From Anseranas semipalmata (taxonomy: Eukaryota > Chordata > Aves > Anseriformes > Anseranatidae), in NCBI GenBank assembly GCA_013399115.1, contig VXAA01000613.1, positions 762,025 to 826,024 on the forward strand: a DNA stretch of 64,000 nucleotides. Direction: 5' to 3'. The notes beneath the pieces were generated by a model, which had not been told where the DNA came from, did no database searches, and saw nothing but the letters and a program-made list of their open reading frames with translations. Both the position numbers and the translations under genes were made by a program. The stretch's first letter is position 1. Each line of letters begins with the position of its first letter. Of the stretch, positions 25,536 through 38,500 are shown in pieces.

Positions 25536-26880
25536 CACAGCTACCCTGATGTCAGAGCTATTCAGATCCTGTATGAACAAGATTGTCTTCTCGCTCATCG
25601 CTGGCTCTGGTGGCTCCTGTTGGCTCTACCTCATGCTTTGCTTCAGCCCTGGTGTAATGTTAACAGTTTTCCAGCTTCTGCCTGCTGGGCTCTCCTTGCT
25701 GCCCTGACCATGCACCTGGCCGAGGTGCCAGCAAGCCCACCAGCAAATGCTAGGGCACCCTGCTCTGAGCTTGTAACAGCTTTGCTCGGGGTGGGAATTT
25801 GCTATCCAAGAGTGGCAAGGTTTCTGGCCCCCTGCAGCGGCTAGGTTGCGTTCAGCAATTTCCCTTTCCTTGCTTGTAATTTCTTCAGGGCAGCAAGCCA
25901 AGCAGACCCATAGGCATGATCAAAACATGGGATAAATATTCCAAGTGGCTTGATCTATAGGAACAAGCACATGGGGGAGGGAATGAGTTCATCTCTTCCG
26001 TGCTCTTGGCAGGGCTGTCCCTATATCCCTCCGCGTCCTGCAGTGGGGTGATAAGCTGGTTGCAGGGAGAACATTCTGTCCCTTCCCTGGAAGAAGAGAT
26101 TCATCTGAGCCTTCCTCCTGGGAGCAATCCTTAGTAGGCAGCTGAAATTTTCCTTTTCCTCTCATCCCATGACTATTAAGGAATATCCAGCCCCTTGCAT
26201 TGTCCAGAATAATTCCACTGTCCAGAGGATTAGTGTGTTTCAGTATCTGTAGGCTGGCTTTTTCCTGTCCTTTATCTTTTAGCTGCTTTCTCCCAGGTTG
26301 GTGTCTCCAGCCCCTAATGATTTCTTTTGTTCTTGGAGCAGCAGGTTATTGCAGCTTCCCTGTAAGAATGTGTGCAAAGCAGAGGGGCAGGGAAGGAGCA
26401 AAGATGTCCTAAGATGTCCTTCACTCCACAGCACCTCTGGTAACAGAGCAAAAAGTGGATCCCCAAGACCCTGGTTTCAAAGGTGTGTTAATTTGCTGTC
26501 TAAACCAGTTGCCAGTGTTTCTAGTCCTGTCAATCTCAATAAAAAAAAAAAAAGTTATAACTACAATTTCTAGTGTATAAAGTTGACCAAACAGGTGTGG
26601 TGAAATTGGCGTGAGCTCAGGTACAGTGAGTTGGATCAAGCAGTGTAAAAGACACCTGGTGAGCGGTGACCCAATACCATGTCACGCTAAAGATGTTTTG
26701 AATTTCTGGTACAGATATGGGGAGAAGGGTGAATGGGGGTAGTTTTGTTTTTGAGAGAGGAAGCATTTCAGTTCTGATGGGAAGTGTTTTCTATTTCACT
26801 TGCCTTCTACTGCTATCTGTTCCCAGCTCAGACAACTCTTCTGTTCTTCAGTGTGCTTGCCCAGGGCTGTTGTATATGAC

Positions 26881-26902
26881 TGTTTAAACAGTGTTTAAAC
26901 AG
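26881..26902. repeat. Tandem palindromic 11-mer (TGTTTAAACAG x2)
   Basis: Two perfect adjacent copies of TGTTTAAACAG. Each contains the palindrome CTGTTTAAACAG or its core GTTTAAAC, so the region could fold or bind a dimeric factor. Confidence 0.85.
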
Positions 26903-27854
26903 CCATAAGCCTGTTTATTTACTGAGGCTATAAATTATCTTGAAATCAGAATTCATCATCCTGCAAATACCATGTTTCAACAAGCAGGCTGGCTCTCTGC
27001 TAGAACAGCAATAGTAATAGACCTCCTCGCTGCTCTGCCAAGCCACTGGCAGGGGCAAGTGTCCTTGTGTGGACAACTGCTGCCTTACAGAGACCCAGGC
27101 AGGCTCAGAGGGTTGATTTCTTTTTGTGGGCTTATCTGATAGCGTACTGGGGAATACAGTGGCCAGTGCGGGTCTCTGATGGATGAACCGTGTGTTATCT
27201 TGTTCTTTCTGGGGTTTGCTGTGAGACTGATGATCTGTCTAGTCAGTATCTTCCAGGCATTAGCAGCAGTTGTCTCAAAAGTGTGAGAGGCTGATGATAG
27301 TCAAGGAATGAGCTTTTCCTAGTGGAATTTTCTCCATCACCCCAGCTAGTAATAGTTAACTGTTTCTAAGCACGTGGCTTTTAAACAACAAAGCCAGCAG
27401 TATCCTGTTCAGTGTTACTAGGGATATTTCCTTGACTATTCATTCTTCTGAGGCTGTGGATATAGCAAGTAACTAGAAGAACTTGACTGAAAACACTTAA
27501 AAGTGACACTTTCACTATGCAAAATGTAAATTCCTTGTCAGATAACGTCTGTCTTAAATATTTAATCTTGGAGACTCAACCAGTTGAGATTAAAACCTAT
27601 CAAGGCAGCTGTCGTGTCCTGGCTGTTGCACAGGGTGTGGGTTTTCCTGTGGATGCTGACATTTCTGCTCCCATTAGCAGCTGCTCCTCACCTCAAGCTG
27701 AGTGTGGTCCTGGTGGTCCAGGGCCCAAACGCTGTTGTATGAGCTGTGTTGATCAGGTTGGCTCACTCTGCGGCAGGTTTGGTAGCAAGAATTAATCATC
27801 TGACTTACCTGTTCTGTGCTGTGTAAACTATCGCTTCTGCAAATTTCTGAACCA

Positions 27855-28080
27855 CATAAACCAGAGATGGGAAAGATCTGAGGTCATCCAACTTCTCCAT
27901 TTTCCCCCTATGGGGGAAGGCTTGTTCCCTACACTAGATTTTCCTGTACTTGGTCCAGTTTTAAGTGACTCAAGCAGCAGGGCTTTCATTGCTTCCCTTG
28001 GGAGGCCTGGCAGTTTCTCGCCATGAGAGATGTTTTCCTAATTCTCCACCTGATCTGTTCCTCTCCCTGATTCCAGCCCC
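27855..28080 (-). mobile_element. Old, diverged CR1-family fragment
   Basis: It reads like the complement of an ancient CR1 3' region: AGATGGGAAAGATCTGAGGT, CATCCAACTT, GGCTTGTTCCCTACACTAGA, GTCCAGTTTTAAGTGACTCA, CTTCCCTTGGGAGGC and TTTTCCTAATTCTCCACCTG. It is much more decayed than the intron-9 copy and lacks a clear terminus. Confidence 0.55.
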
Positions 28081-31035
28081 ACAGAAGATGAGTGGCCAGC
28101 ACAAAGCTACAATGGGCTAATGCTCATCAAATTATTTGAGTACTGGTTAACTCTTTCTGTGTCGCTTTGATGTTTGTCCTGAAACAAAAAGGCTTTGGAA
28201 AGAACATTATGGTGCCACTATGGTGGCACTTGTCTTGAAGACTGAAAAGCATTGATAGTGTACATAGTATGAGTACCAAGACCTGTGGTTCTTTATAGGA
28301 GTTAGAGATTCCTGGAAGGTTTTCTTCTATAGCATGTAAGCATACCGGCAGCTGGTGAAAACTGGAAAGATTACCCCCGAAATGTTGAAGTAAATGGCCA
28401 GCTGAACATGTGATAGTGGTTGTTCTTTATTTTGGGGCTTTGCTTGTGCCTAACACTTAGTCGAGAAGCTTGTTTTTTCTTAACAAGCTGAAGATTTTCC
28501 CATGGATTGCTTTCTTTGCTTATCCTGTCTGTGTTGCCAATGCTGTGTAACCAGTAGCTTGACTCTAATGCTGAAGTAGCTCTTAAAATATCATCTGCTA
28601 AATAGATCGGTCACGATGAGATAAAGCCATCTTCCATGAAGGATGAGCAGGATCAGGCCTTGGAGACACTGTCAAATGGGAGCCAGCACAAGAAGAGGGG
28701 AATAAATATTTAAAGTGTGGTCGTGCAAGGGACAAAACTAGAAGCGAGTCTAACGGTCCACGACTGAGATAATTGCAGAAACGTTTAGGGCAGGGCAGAA
28801 AGATGGTAGTGGTCGAGAGGTCTGTGGTAGTGTAATGCATCATGTGATGGGAAGCTGTTTTATGGTTTGTCCAAAATGAGCAAAAGGGTCTTCAACCCTC
28901 CTTCTCTACCACGGTTTGCCCAGACATAGGGAACGACCCTGTATTCACATCTCTGCCAGGGAAATGGAGGGCAGTTAGTGGGTCTGTATTGCCCTGTGCT
29001 GCACACCAGCCCCAGTAACCTCTGTGTGCTAAGAGAGGCACTGCTGCTTTTTTGGGAAGAGAGGTTTCTCTGCTCTGATGAGCACCACGACCATGGTGCT
29101 AGCTGGGGGCGGGCAAAGCCCAAGAACATGACTAATCGGTAACATAAAGAACCACCTTCCCTGCAGCCTGATTCACCCGATCCTTACACAGATTCAGTCT
29201 TTCCTTCAAGGAATGTTTGATAATGCAGTGCACACCGCTGAGATCACCCTTCTGGCAAGTGCCTGCTGTGGTATGAGACCCAGTCATCTGGCAGCACATT
29301 GCTTACTGCAGTCTCCAAGGCAACCCTCCATGCTGTTCTTCTTTGGAAGCTCTGTGCATTCGTAAAGAAGCTGTCATCCCTCTTACTGTAAGTGCAGCAG
29401 ATGTGAAAGATTTTACCTGTGCCAATGAACTCTAGACCAGGACACTGTTGCTCAAAGGAGCAACGCTGCGCTGGGTGTAACGCTCCCCTCCGAAGGGCGC
29501 CGTCTGCCCAGTCATGGTGTCACAAAATGGCTGCCGCTGTGGGCGCTGTCTGAACCCTGCGCTGGGTTTGTAGCCAACTGCGTGTGTACAAATGGACTGG
29601 GCCGCCGTGAGGATCGCACAAGATCTCTGCTGAGGCAAGGCCTCGCGGTGCTGACGTGCCACAGAAAGAATTCAGTCCGGATGGCTGGTCCCGAGGTGGA
29701 TTTACCAGTCCTGCAGTTATTTGCTTCTCACTGACTAAAACATGAGTGCTCCTGGTAGGGAAACAACTGAACTGCAGCTCAGACTGCCCTGTCCCACAGG
29801 GGCTTCTCTGGGTTTCTTTTGAGCAGAAGCTGCCAATTGCATTGATCTGGAGGAACAGCCACCCTCTCTGTCGTGGGTACTTAACCTGGCAGTTCAGGAG
29901 GGCAATTATCTGCTTCCAGCATCCCATCAGAAGTCTCTGCGCTTTAGTCCTTCATCTTAAGGTCATCAGTGTGTAGCGAGAGACTTCCATCTCTTAGGAG
30001 AAAGCCAAAGCCACTGTCTCGGAGTGGCTGAACCACCTGGCAGCTGGAGTTAGATGAGGTGGCTGCTAGAGCTGGCTTTGCCAAAGCACCTCATGTTCCC
30101 TGCGGGGGACAGTACGCTCTTGATTTATAAAAGCTGCCGTCATTCTTGTCCCCCACTGTGAGCTCTGGGAGGAATGGCGTTGGATTAGGTGCAAGCTCTG
30201 TTTTGCTGTGCAGGTGGTTTGCTTGTCTGCTTGGTGCTGAGCGGCAGCCGCTGGGCATACCCCCATAAAGCTTTCCTGCTCCTGCCTTTCTGTCAAAGCC
30301 TGTGCTCCCAAACCCGGGCAGACCCTCCAGCTAGCACACCTCGGTCCCTGCTTTGCTATCTCAGCCCTGGGTTTCTTCTGAGATGTCTGCCAACTGTGCC
30401 AGACAGCTGGGACGCATGTGTTCAGTCAGGCGCTTTCCAGGAACTCTGTGGCTGCTGCCGTATCTCTCAACAGTTTCACTTGACATTCCCCAAGGGCTGG
30501 AGGGGAGAAAAGGTATTTTCCTCTTGCTCTCAGGGTGACGCTGTAATGCTCGTGATAGAGGTGATGGGAGCTACTTTGCCCAGTACACCCAGGATCTGGG
30601 CCTGGGGGGAGGAACGGGGGGCCCTGCCCTTCCAGGCTGACGAGCCCCAGTCCTGCAGCACCATCTAGGTTGGAGCTGCTGAACGCAGGAACCGAGTGGG
30701 GCTGAGGCATTTTGGTATTTACAGCGAGCCTCCAGCCATGGTGAGATAGCCGGTAACTGTGAGGTAGAAAGTCTGCCTGGTGGGCTGAGGTCATTGCTCT
30801 TGCAGGGTGTTATGGAGGCGATCCACTTAGAATCTTGGCTGCTGTGTAGGATTTAATTTTTTTGTTCTTTTTCTTCTCGTCTCCCCATCAGCAAGCTGGG
30901 GAATACATGTTGGGAAACAAATCAACAAGCAGACAGTGGCATGTGAAGCGAGTCCCCCTGCTGGCACAGATGTGATTGCAAAGCAGTAATACAGATGATA
31001 ATACAAGTACATGTAGATATAACACAAGCGATAAT
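28081..31035. other. Intergenic, no gene recognised
   Basis: The GC content rises toward the minisatellite. Open frames reach 159 codons (30,189-30,668 plus) but have skewed, low-plausibility composition. The CpG islet at 29,455 is listed separately. Confidence 0.55.
29455..29665. promoter_or_regulatory. Small CpG-rich islet with a YY1-like motif
   Basis: About a dozen CG dinucleotides cluster in 200 bases. Within it, CAAAATGGCTGCCGC (about 29,523-29,537) resembles the YY1 site AANATGGCGGC, common in TATA-less promoters. No downstream gene is recognised. Confidence 0.35.
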
Positions 31036-32085
31036 ACAAGAACTCTCCCAGTGCCTCTCAGTGCTATGTAGATCCTCCTAATACACTCCCAGTGCTGTCT
31101 CGAGCTACTCAATAAACTCCCAGTGCCCCCCAGTGCTGTCTAGAGACCCCCTGTATCCTCCTACTGCCTACTGGACATCTCTAGACAACACTGGAGGGCA
31201 CTGGGAGTGTAGGAGGAGGATCTAGAAAGCACTGGGTGGCATTGGGACTGTACAGGGAGGCTCTGGACAATACTGGGACACATTTGGGGAGTACTGGGGG
31301 TCTCTGTACTGCACTAGGGGGTACTAGGAGTGTACTAGGAAGCTGTAGACAGCACCAGGGGTGCTGGGAGATTATTGAGGGGCTCTAGAAAGTACTGGGG
31401 GGACACTGGGAGTGAACTAGGAGGGTCTAGACAATACTAGGAGCTGCTGGGAAGACATATGGGGGCAGTAGGTTGCACTGGAGGGCACTAGGAGTGTACT
31501 GGGTTCTCTGGACAGCACTGGGGGACACTAGGAGGGTACTGGGGTTCACTGTACAGCACTGGGGGGTACTGGGNNNNNNNNNNNNNNNNNNNNNNNNNNN
31601 NNNNNNNNNNNNNNNNNNNNNNNNNNNNNNNNNNNNNNNNNNNNNNNNNNNNGGACTTGGGGGGGCAGGCACTGGGAGGGTATTGAGGGCCTGTAGGCAG
31701 TACTGGGGAGTCATGGGAAATTGCTGGGTGGCTCTAGGCAGCGCTGGAAGGCACTGGGAGGGTTCTTGGGGGGGCTCTATGCAGTACTGGGTGGTTCTAG
31801 TAATGGGGAGTACTGGGAAGGTACTGGAGAGCTGTAGGCAGTAATGGGTTCACTGGGGTGGTACTGAGGTCCTCTAGCTAGTACTGGGAGTGTACTGGGG
31901 GTCTCTAGGCAATTCTGGGGGTCCTGGGAGGGTGCTTGGTGTCTCTAGGCAGTACTGGGTGGTTCTGGTATTACTGGGGGGCACTAGGAGGGTACCGGCA
32001 GGCTCCAGTCAGCCTAGGGGAGTACTGGGATTATACTGGCAAGCTATAGGCAGTACTGGGAGCACTGGGGGGCTCTAAATGTCTC
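31036..32085. repeat. Minisatellite (~40-bp units) with internal orientation switch
   Basis: Degenerate units of about 38-44 bp carry CACTGGGAG, GTACTGGG and CTCTAGRCAGTACTGG. From about 31,190 to 32,085 the units read G-rich on the plus strand. From 31,036 to about 31,185 they read as the complement (CTCCCAGTGCTGTCT). The two arms meet at about 31,187, with TCCTCCTAC (31156-31164) complementary to GTAGGAGGA (31209-31217). The array contains the assembly gap. Many GGG runs give quadruplex potential. Confidence 0.92.
31574..31652. other. Assembly gap (79 N) inside the minisatellite
   Basis: Seventy-nine Ns interrupt the tandem array. The true array length is therefore unknown, and any open frame crossing it is an artefact. 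Confidence 0.99.
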
Positions 32086-32094
32086 TTCTGACTT

Positions 32095-32480
32095 TCCTTG
32101 TGCACCACAGCCTTCTTTTACCTCTGTAGCGCGGTTTCTGGTCCTGTGGTACCCTCGGATCCCCTCCTGAGACCTGGCTTGTGTCCCGATGCACGCTGCG
32201 TGCCCTCTCCCTCTCTGGGCTCCTCTGTGGGCCCTCAAGCCCCCCCGTCACCTCCAGACTTCGCTTTGGGTGCGCTGCGTCGGGGCGCAGCCTTCTGCCT
32301 GCCCTCTGCCCTGCCCAGCTGATGGCTGGCTGCAAGGGGCTGCGCGGGGGAGAGGTGGGGCTGGGGGCAGCCGGGGATCGTGGGGCACTGCTGCTGTGCC
32401 CATCAATGCGGCTGGAGCACGGCGGTGGGGGACGCAGAGAGCGTTTCTGTATAGCCTGCCCTCTGCAGCATGCAAGTCTG
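32095..32480. promoter_or_regulatory. CpG-rich islet beside the minisatellite
   Basis: CG dinucleotides are frequent here, for example GGTGCGCTGCGTCGGGGCGC and CACGGCGGTGGGGGACGC, in contrast to the CpG-poor flanks. Overlapping frames of 60-143 codons on both strands look like GC-driven chance. It may be a promoter of an unannotated transcript or simply a GC-biased repeat flank. Confidence 0.4.
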
Positions 32481-32519
32481 GTGCCCCGCGGGCTGGCAAT
32501 GAGCAAGACTGAGCCTTAA

Positions 32520-35500
32520 TGCCTCGTCGAGAGAAAACTGGAAGCTTTTAAGGAAAAGAGAGTAGGAGAAAGTGCTTCATGTGCCCTGGGTCAAATCCTC
32601 TTTGAGCCCAAGAGGGCTTTTTAAACGCCCAGGACTGCTCTGTTTGTAAAACTGCCTGGAATAGCGTGCAGCATCCAAGAGAGAGGGGATGTGGAGCAGG
32701 ATGCTCCGTGTAGCTCAGCACCCAGAGGCAGACCTGGTCCTCTTGCTGTGCATGTCCATGGGAGCAGCCAGGCTGCGCGAATAGGTTTTCCAAGCAATTG
32801 TGTGGGATGTTTTCCTTTGATTCATCAGCTGTAATTCCTCCCAAAGACCTGGCATGCTTTCCTGGTGGCTTGCCTTCCACGTGTCATCTGTTCCCCTTTG
32901 GGACAGGCCGCTCGAGGTGCTGACCTCCAGGCAGCCTTGCCTGGGTTCACTTCCATGGGATGCAGCCTTTCCTTACCCCCACCTCATCCCCTTAGGTGTC
33001 CGGATGGCTCCCAGCAGCATGAAATCCTCTCGGCTCCCCATTCCCTGACCCCGTTGTTTGTGTTGGCTTCCTGGGGTGAGAGGTTGCCCCTGTGATTGCG
33101 TTCGGCTCCCCAATCTCTTTACTTTTCTCACAGTTTCTAAGACGACCGGCGCAATGAGACGCAAATGTCAAACCCTCTTACATTTTGTGTGCCTGGGGAC
33201 AAGGCTGGATTATACGAACCCCTTGTGTTTCCCTTCCTCAGTGCGACTGGTAGCAGTTCCCAGCCCCAGTTTAGCAATGTTCCACCCCTACCTGCTTGAG
33301 TACAAACTAGGGCTGGCTTATATATCTTTGGACTTGTACTGGATGGTTCAAGGCAAGTCTCATCTGCTGTTTCTGTAGGGCTCGTTGGCTCCTTGCTTCC
33401 GTTCCACGTGGGGATTGCTGAAAGATGTGCTGTTCCTCTCTTAACTCTGGCGAGCAGAGAGCTAAGCAGTGGCACATCCACCTCGCCTGAGGAGCTGGAA
33501 ACTGCTGCTGGCCTGCAGGCTTCAGTTCTGGCCCTGCTGGAGCCCAGGGCTCTCGTCGGAGCTCCAGCCCTTGCCTTTCCCTCGCAGGTGAGGTGGGACA
33601 TGCAGCTGGGGGGAGACTGAGGCACGGAGCGATGAACAAAGCACAGGAGGACGAGGCCAGAGCAGGAAGTGAAGGCGCCGCGATGAGAACAGTGTCTTGC
33701 GACTTTAATATTGCTTAGTGTTGTGGATGCTTGGATTTGTAATGTTCCTGGGCTTTTGGGTTGTGTTAGGTTTAAGCACTGGGCTATGCTATGCAGAGGA
33801 TGACAAGTGTGAGCCCATTCTGCCTTCCAAATGGTGCCTAAATGCTGTGGTATCAGAAATGTGCTGCATCAAAATGAAACACACCACCTGGGGTCCTACA
33901 GCTCGTTTCTTTTAACATGAAGCAGGAGGAGGATCGTTTCCCCTGACACCTTTCAGCTCTGAGGCTGTGATCTGAATGAGTGCAGACGGGAAATAGTTTG
34001 GGACCTTCTGGTGAACTGGGGAAAAAATCAAGTGGGCTGCTGGCCACCAGCAAACTCCTGGGCTTAGACCTTCAACCTGAGGGAGGGGACTTTCCGGGCT
34101 GATTCAGAGCCACTTTTTCCCCCAAAGTACCTCGTTTAGGCACCTTGCAGGCCAGGCCAGCTGCTGCGGGCTGCCTGGCTCTCGTCTCCATCCAGCGCTG
34201 CCTACACTTGTTTCCCTTCTCCGCCTGCTCATTCTTTCTCTCTCCACTTGTTCCTCTTGGCTCCCTCCCCTCTGGCCTCTGGGAGAGGTGTCCGGGGCTG
34301 CAGCTGCAGACCTGCCCCGCAGCAGCTTCTCGGGACCTCCTTCCGACGATGCTCCAGGAGCCCTTGTGCCTTGGCTGAGAGAGACATCTAGTGGGGTCTG
34401 AGCTCCAGGGCACAGCTTCTTTTAGTCTTGCTTTTTTATTCATTTATTTTCAATCCTAATGAAGGGCCAGCTTCTGTAGGAGCACGAGCTGAGGTTTCAG
34501 GGTAGTCCTTCTGTACTGGTTGCCTTGGGGCACAGTGGACATTTGGTAGGCCAGTTTATTGGGTGTTTTTCTCACCTGATGCTGCATGAACGTTGGTTGG
34601 GATTTGTGTTTTCCACCCTAACCCTGTCTTGTGACCAGCTGGTCATCTCCTGGGTGCTGAGGGAAGGGGCTCGCCTCCCCAGCGGGGAGCATGGGAGAGG
34701 AACACATCTGTGAAATAGCTTTTACTGCTGCATGGGACCTGCTTGCTCCGGGTGCATCTGGGCCTCCGAGAGCCCCTCACCCCTTGAACGTCTCCCAGCT
34801 TCCCCAGGGCAGGGATCATCGTTAACATTTTGTCTCCTGCTGAAATCCCACTCTTGGCATTCCTCCTCGTCTTGCTCTAATGGGCTGAAATAAGCCAGCA
34901 ATAGCAGCAGGGAGGAAAGCACGTAAGGAGAAAGATTTGCATTCTCATGCGAGGCTGTGGGGAATGGGGGTGTCCAGGGGCTAACTCACGTCTGTCTCCT
35001 CACCAGAGTCCCGAGCCTGCAGGTCTGTGGTCCTGACGAGAGCGCTTCCTAAAAGAAAGCAGAGGGGCCTCGCTGTTATCTTTTCCTTTCCAGTATGACC
35101 ACAGAGGCCCCAGCTGGGATGAGGGAGTGCTGGGATGCGTTAGGTGCTGTGGAAAGACTCAGCAGATGCAGCCGTTGCTGCACCGCAGAGCTTGGGTACG
35201 GAGGGAGAAGCATGGGGTGAGTGAGAGGGCTTGGAGAGGGGCAGCTGTTGGTCTGAAGCTGAACAGAAGGCGGTTAATGAGAGCCCGCGCTTCTTTTATC
35301 TGTGCTTTGTTTGCAGGGATCATCTTTTACTCACAGCCGATCCCGCTCCCTCTTGCAGTTGGGTAGGCCGTCCCTTTGGTCTCTGCCCCCTTCCTGGGGC
35401 TCCTGCACGTCGGCAGCCAGCACCGTGAAGCTGACCCCCAGGATGAGAAGCGGGCACTGCTAGCAAACCAGAGCACTCTGCTGTTTCACTGCTTCTCTCC

Positions 35501-38500
35501 TGCCTCCTGTGCGGGGTTTTGGATGCTCCTAGCATTAGCTTCATGCAGCTGAGGGAGTTGCAGCTCTGTGTGGGTACCTGCAGTCCTCAGGAGAAGGTGA
35601 GCACAAAAGCTGGGCAAGGAGGGAACCAAAGCAGTAGTTGTGCTGCTTTAAAGCAGCGAGTCCTCGCAAAGCTTTGCGGTAGAGCAGTTGTAATGCCAGT
35701 TTCCTCCCTTTCCTAGGGGGAATTGCACTCATTCTTCTCTCTGTACAATAGAAGTACCCTGGATCAGGTTATCAAACCCTGGAGGCAGATTTAAGGATAC
35801 TGGCCTTTCCCTGACAAGGTGAAGGTGACGCCCGAGTCATAGCTCAGCTATCCATTAATGTTCTCGGCTCTTCTCCCAACCACTTCTTCCAGCTACGCTT
35901 TGCCAAACCCTCAAGACCACAATGCAAACAAGACTCATCTTGTGTTACAGGCACAGTAAACACACATCCAGAGCGATGCCGGGAGTGAACGCAGTGCTTA
36001 CTTCCCTGCTCGCGCCCCTCGCGTGTCGGGTGGTGTTATGCAAGGCTTGCGATTGCCCCCTTCTAGCCTGGGTGACACGGGGAGCCCACGGTGGTGGGAG
36101 GAAGGAGCAGAAGCGAGTGCAGTCCCTTGCAGACTATCGGATTCTGGTTATGTGTATGTTTGGGGCATAAAGGAAATGTGCTGGCAAGAGCAGGGATGAA
36201 CTTGATGCTTGAGCCAAAAAGGCTTTTAAGAAATACTCCCCTCTCTCCCCCGGGTAATTCAGGACAGATGATACTTAGTGTAGAGCCTATCTCAAGTGAT
36301 AGCTGAGCACGACTGTTGATCTGCGTGCTCCAGCCTCAAGGCAGGGCTGTGGGGCAGAGCCAGCCCCTCGGGGACCCCCCTGCTGCTGTGGGACCGAGCT
36401 GTTTCCTTAGAGCCCATCATCTACTTCGGGTGCAGTTTGGTAGCAGAAACGCAGCGTATCAGGGTGATGGCTGAGCTTCTCAAAAACAGCAGTGGAAGAC
36501 TTTTGACTTGGTGATATTTTTTTATTATTTATTTATAATGAGGAAGAGTGAAAGCTTCTGTCCCACAAAAGGCCTGTTGTGGGGTCTCCAGGCCCCCTCT
36601 CTGCATGCAGGGTCGCAGTCGTGTGGCTCTCCCTCTGGGAATAACGCCCGCTGGGTCGGACACAGGGTCAGGCTGCTGGGGAGGAGCGGTGCTGTGCACC
36701 CTGGCGTCACAGAGCTGGTGCTGTGCAAGGAGGAACGGGCGTTCCCAAATCTGCCACGAGATGGGGCGGCTGGCCCGGCTCTTGGTGCACCTGAGAGCTG
36801 GGGACTGCGGTGCCACGGGTGTAGGTGGAGTCCTCAGTCAGGCCCTCCGCTGTCCTAGGCAGCTCCTGGACAAGACATCTACGAGTCCTCAGGTTTGGGG
36901 AAACCTTTCCTGGGGTGTGCGTCTGGGGGGGGACATCTGTAAACCAGGACAGTGTGGAATGAATCATTCACGCTTTCATTTGTTTCGATAGCTCAGTGCT
37001 GCAAGCTGCTGCTTAACCTCTCCATGCGAGTGAGATGCCCTGCACGGACCCTGGCTCTGGCACCGTCCCGCAGCGTGGTGGGAGCTCATCCTGGACCAGG
37101 CTGGTGCATCCGGTGGGAGCTTCCATCTACTCTGCAAAGGGAAGAAAATGCATCTCCTGCACCAGACGGGGGCCTGGACAGGTGCTGTCAGGTACTTGCG
37201 TTGCTCTCTCTGACTTTTGAAGCTAGGTTACTTGGTCTGATGGTGTGAGGAAGAGCCGTGCCCCTCCCAGGCTCATGAGGGCGACAGGAGAGCAGAGTGA
37301 ATCTGGCCTGTCCGCTCTAACTCTGTGAGACAGCACAAAGTCCTAAATATTAGGGCCATTTCTCTGCTCACTGTCCAGCACTACCTGCCTAATGCCTGCA
37401 GGAATTCAGAGGTGAGCTTGCACCTATGGCAAATTGTGCCAGTCCACACAGCGTGCTGCTTCTGTTCAACTGCTGCAGTTTGGGCAGGCATCCCCACTGC
37501 AGCAGGTGGAAGCCCTGAGTGCCCCAGCTGAGGAAGGCAGCTGTAGCCCCAGGGTGGGTGCTAATGGCTGGGGATTTAAAGAAGCAGCTGTTTCCTGTCT
37601 GCTCTGCAGAGAGCCTTCACCACAAGGGCAGAGCCCCTCTGGATGTGAGTTGGGGAGCAGCAGTTCTGGGGCTTGGGTGACTTTTCTCTTCCCTCCCCTT
37701 TCTGTTCTAGTGATGCCATTGGCTTTGTCTGGGCTGCGGGAAGCAGACGGCTCCTCTGCACACAGAGAACAGCCAGCGTGGGACTCATCCAGCAGCAACG
37801 AGACTGACGGAGGGTCTAGGAAAAGCTGCAGGAACTGCAAGAGTGTGTGGGAGGAGAGGTAAGACTGGGCAGCATGGTCTCCAGCAGAGAGTGGTTTGGA
37901 CACATTGTGCCTGTGGCAGCTTCCTTGTGTAGGCTGGGAACAGAGAGATGCCGAGACTGGCCAGCCTCGGGGGGGAGCACAGCAACGTGCAGCCTGGGTC
38001 TGCAGGCAGCTGCCTGATGCTTCACTGCTCACGTGTGCAAGCTACCATGTGACTTTAGCCAGAGGCCTCTTTCTCCAGTGCATCCCTTGGGTTGCAGAGC
38101 AGATTTAGCGCACCCCATGCTGCAGCCAACCACTTATAGCACCGCAGTGCTCTGAGGCAGAGGCGCCCTTTCCCAGTCCATCTGGCAAATGGTTTCAGGG
38201 CGCCTGTACCCGAACAAGCGTATCTCCCAAATGCGATGCTGAGAACTCAGCCAGAAGAGCGAGCTGCAGCTGTGGGGACGCCCTGGCAGCCAGCCCTGGC
38301 TGCTGCTCCAGGTCCACCCCCGTGCCAGTGTTGTGTCAGGGATCAGCAAGCAACCAACAGCAAACACTTTTATGTTGTTGCAGCATTGTGTAAGCACAGA
38401 TATAAAAATGTTTCTTCTCTTTGTTTCTTTGTAGAGAGAAGTGAGGCACAGGCCGTCTGCTGCTCTGCCTCTGAAGCTTGGTGGTGAGATTACAAAGCGG

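Noticed and set aside
31427..31844. Frames of 95 and 123 codons across the N gap
   Set aside because: They are translations of minisatellite units and Ns, not genes.
31036..32085. Regular spaced repeats resembling a CRISPR array
   Set aside because: Units are degenerate, contiguous and lack unique spacers. The context is a vertebrate genome, so this is a minisatellite.
37466..38032. 188-codon minus-strand frame in GC-rich DNA
   Set aside because: Several other long frames overlap it on both strands, composition is low-information, and no homologous motif was recognised.
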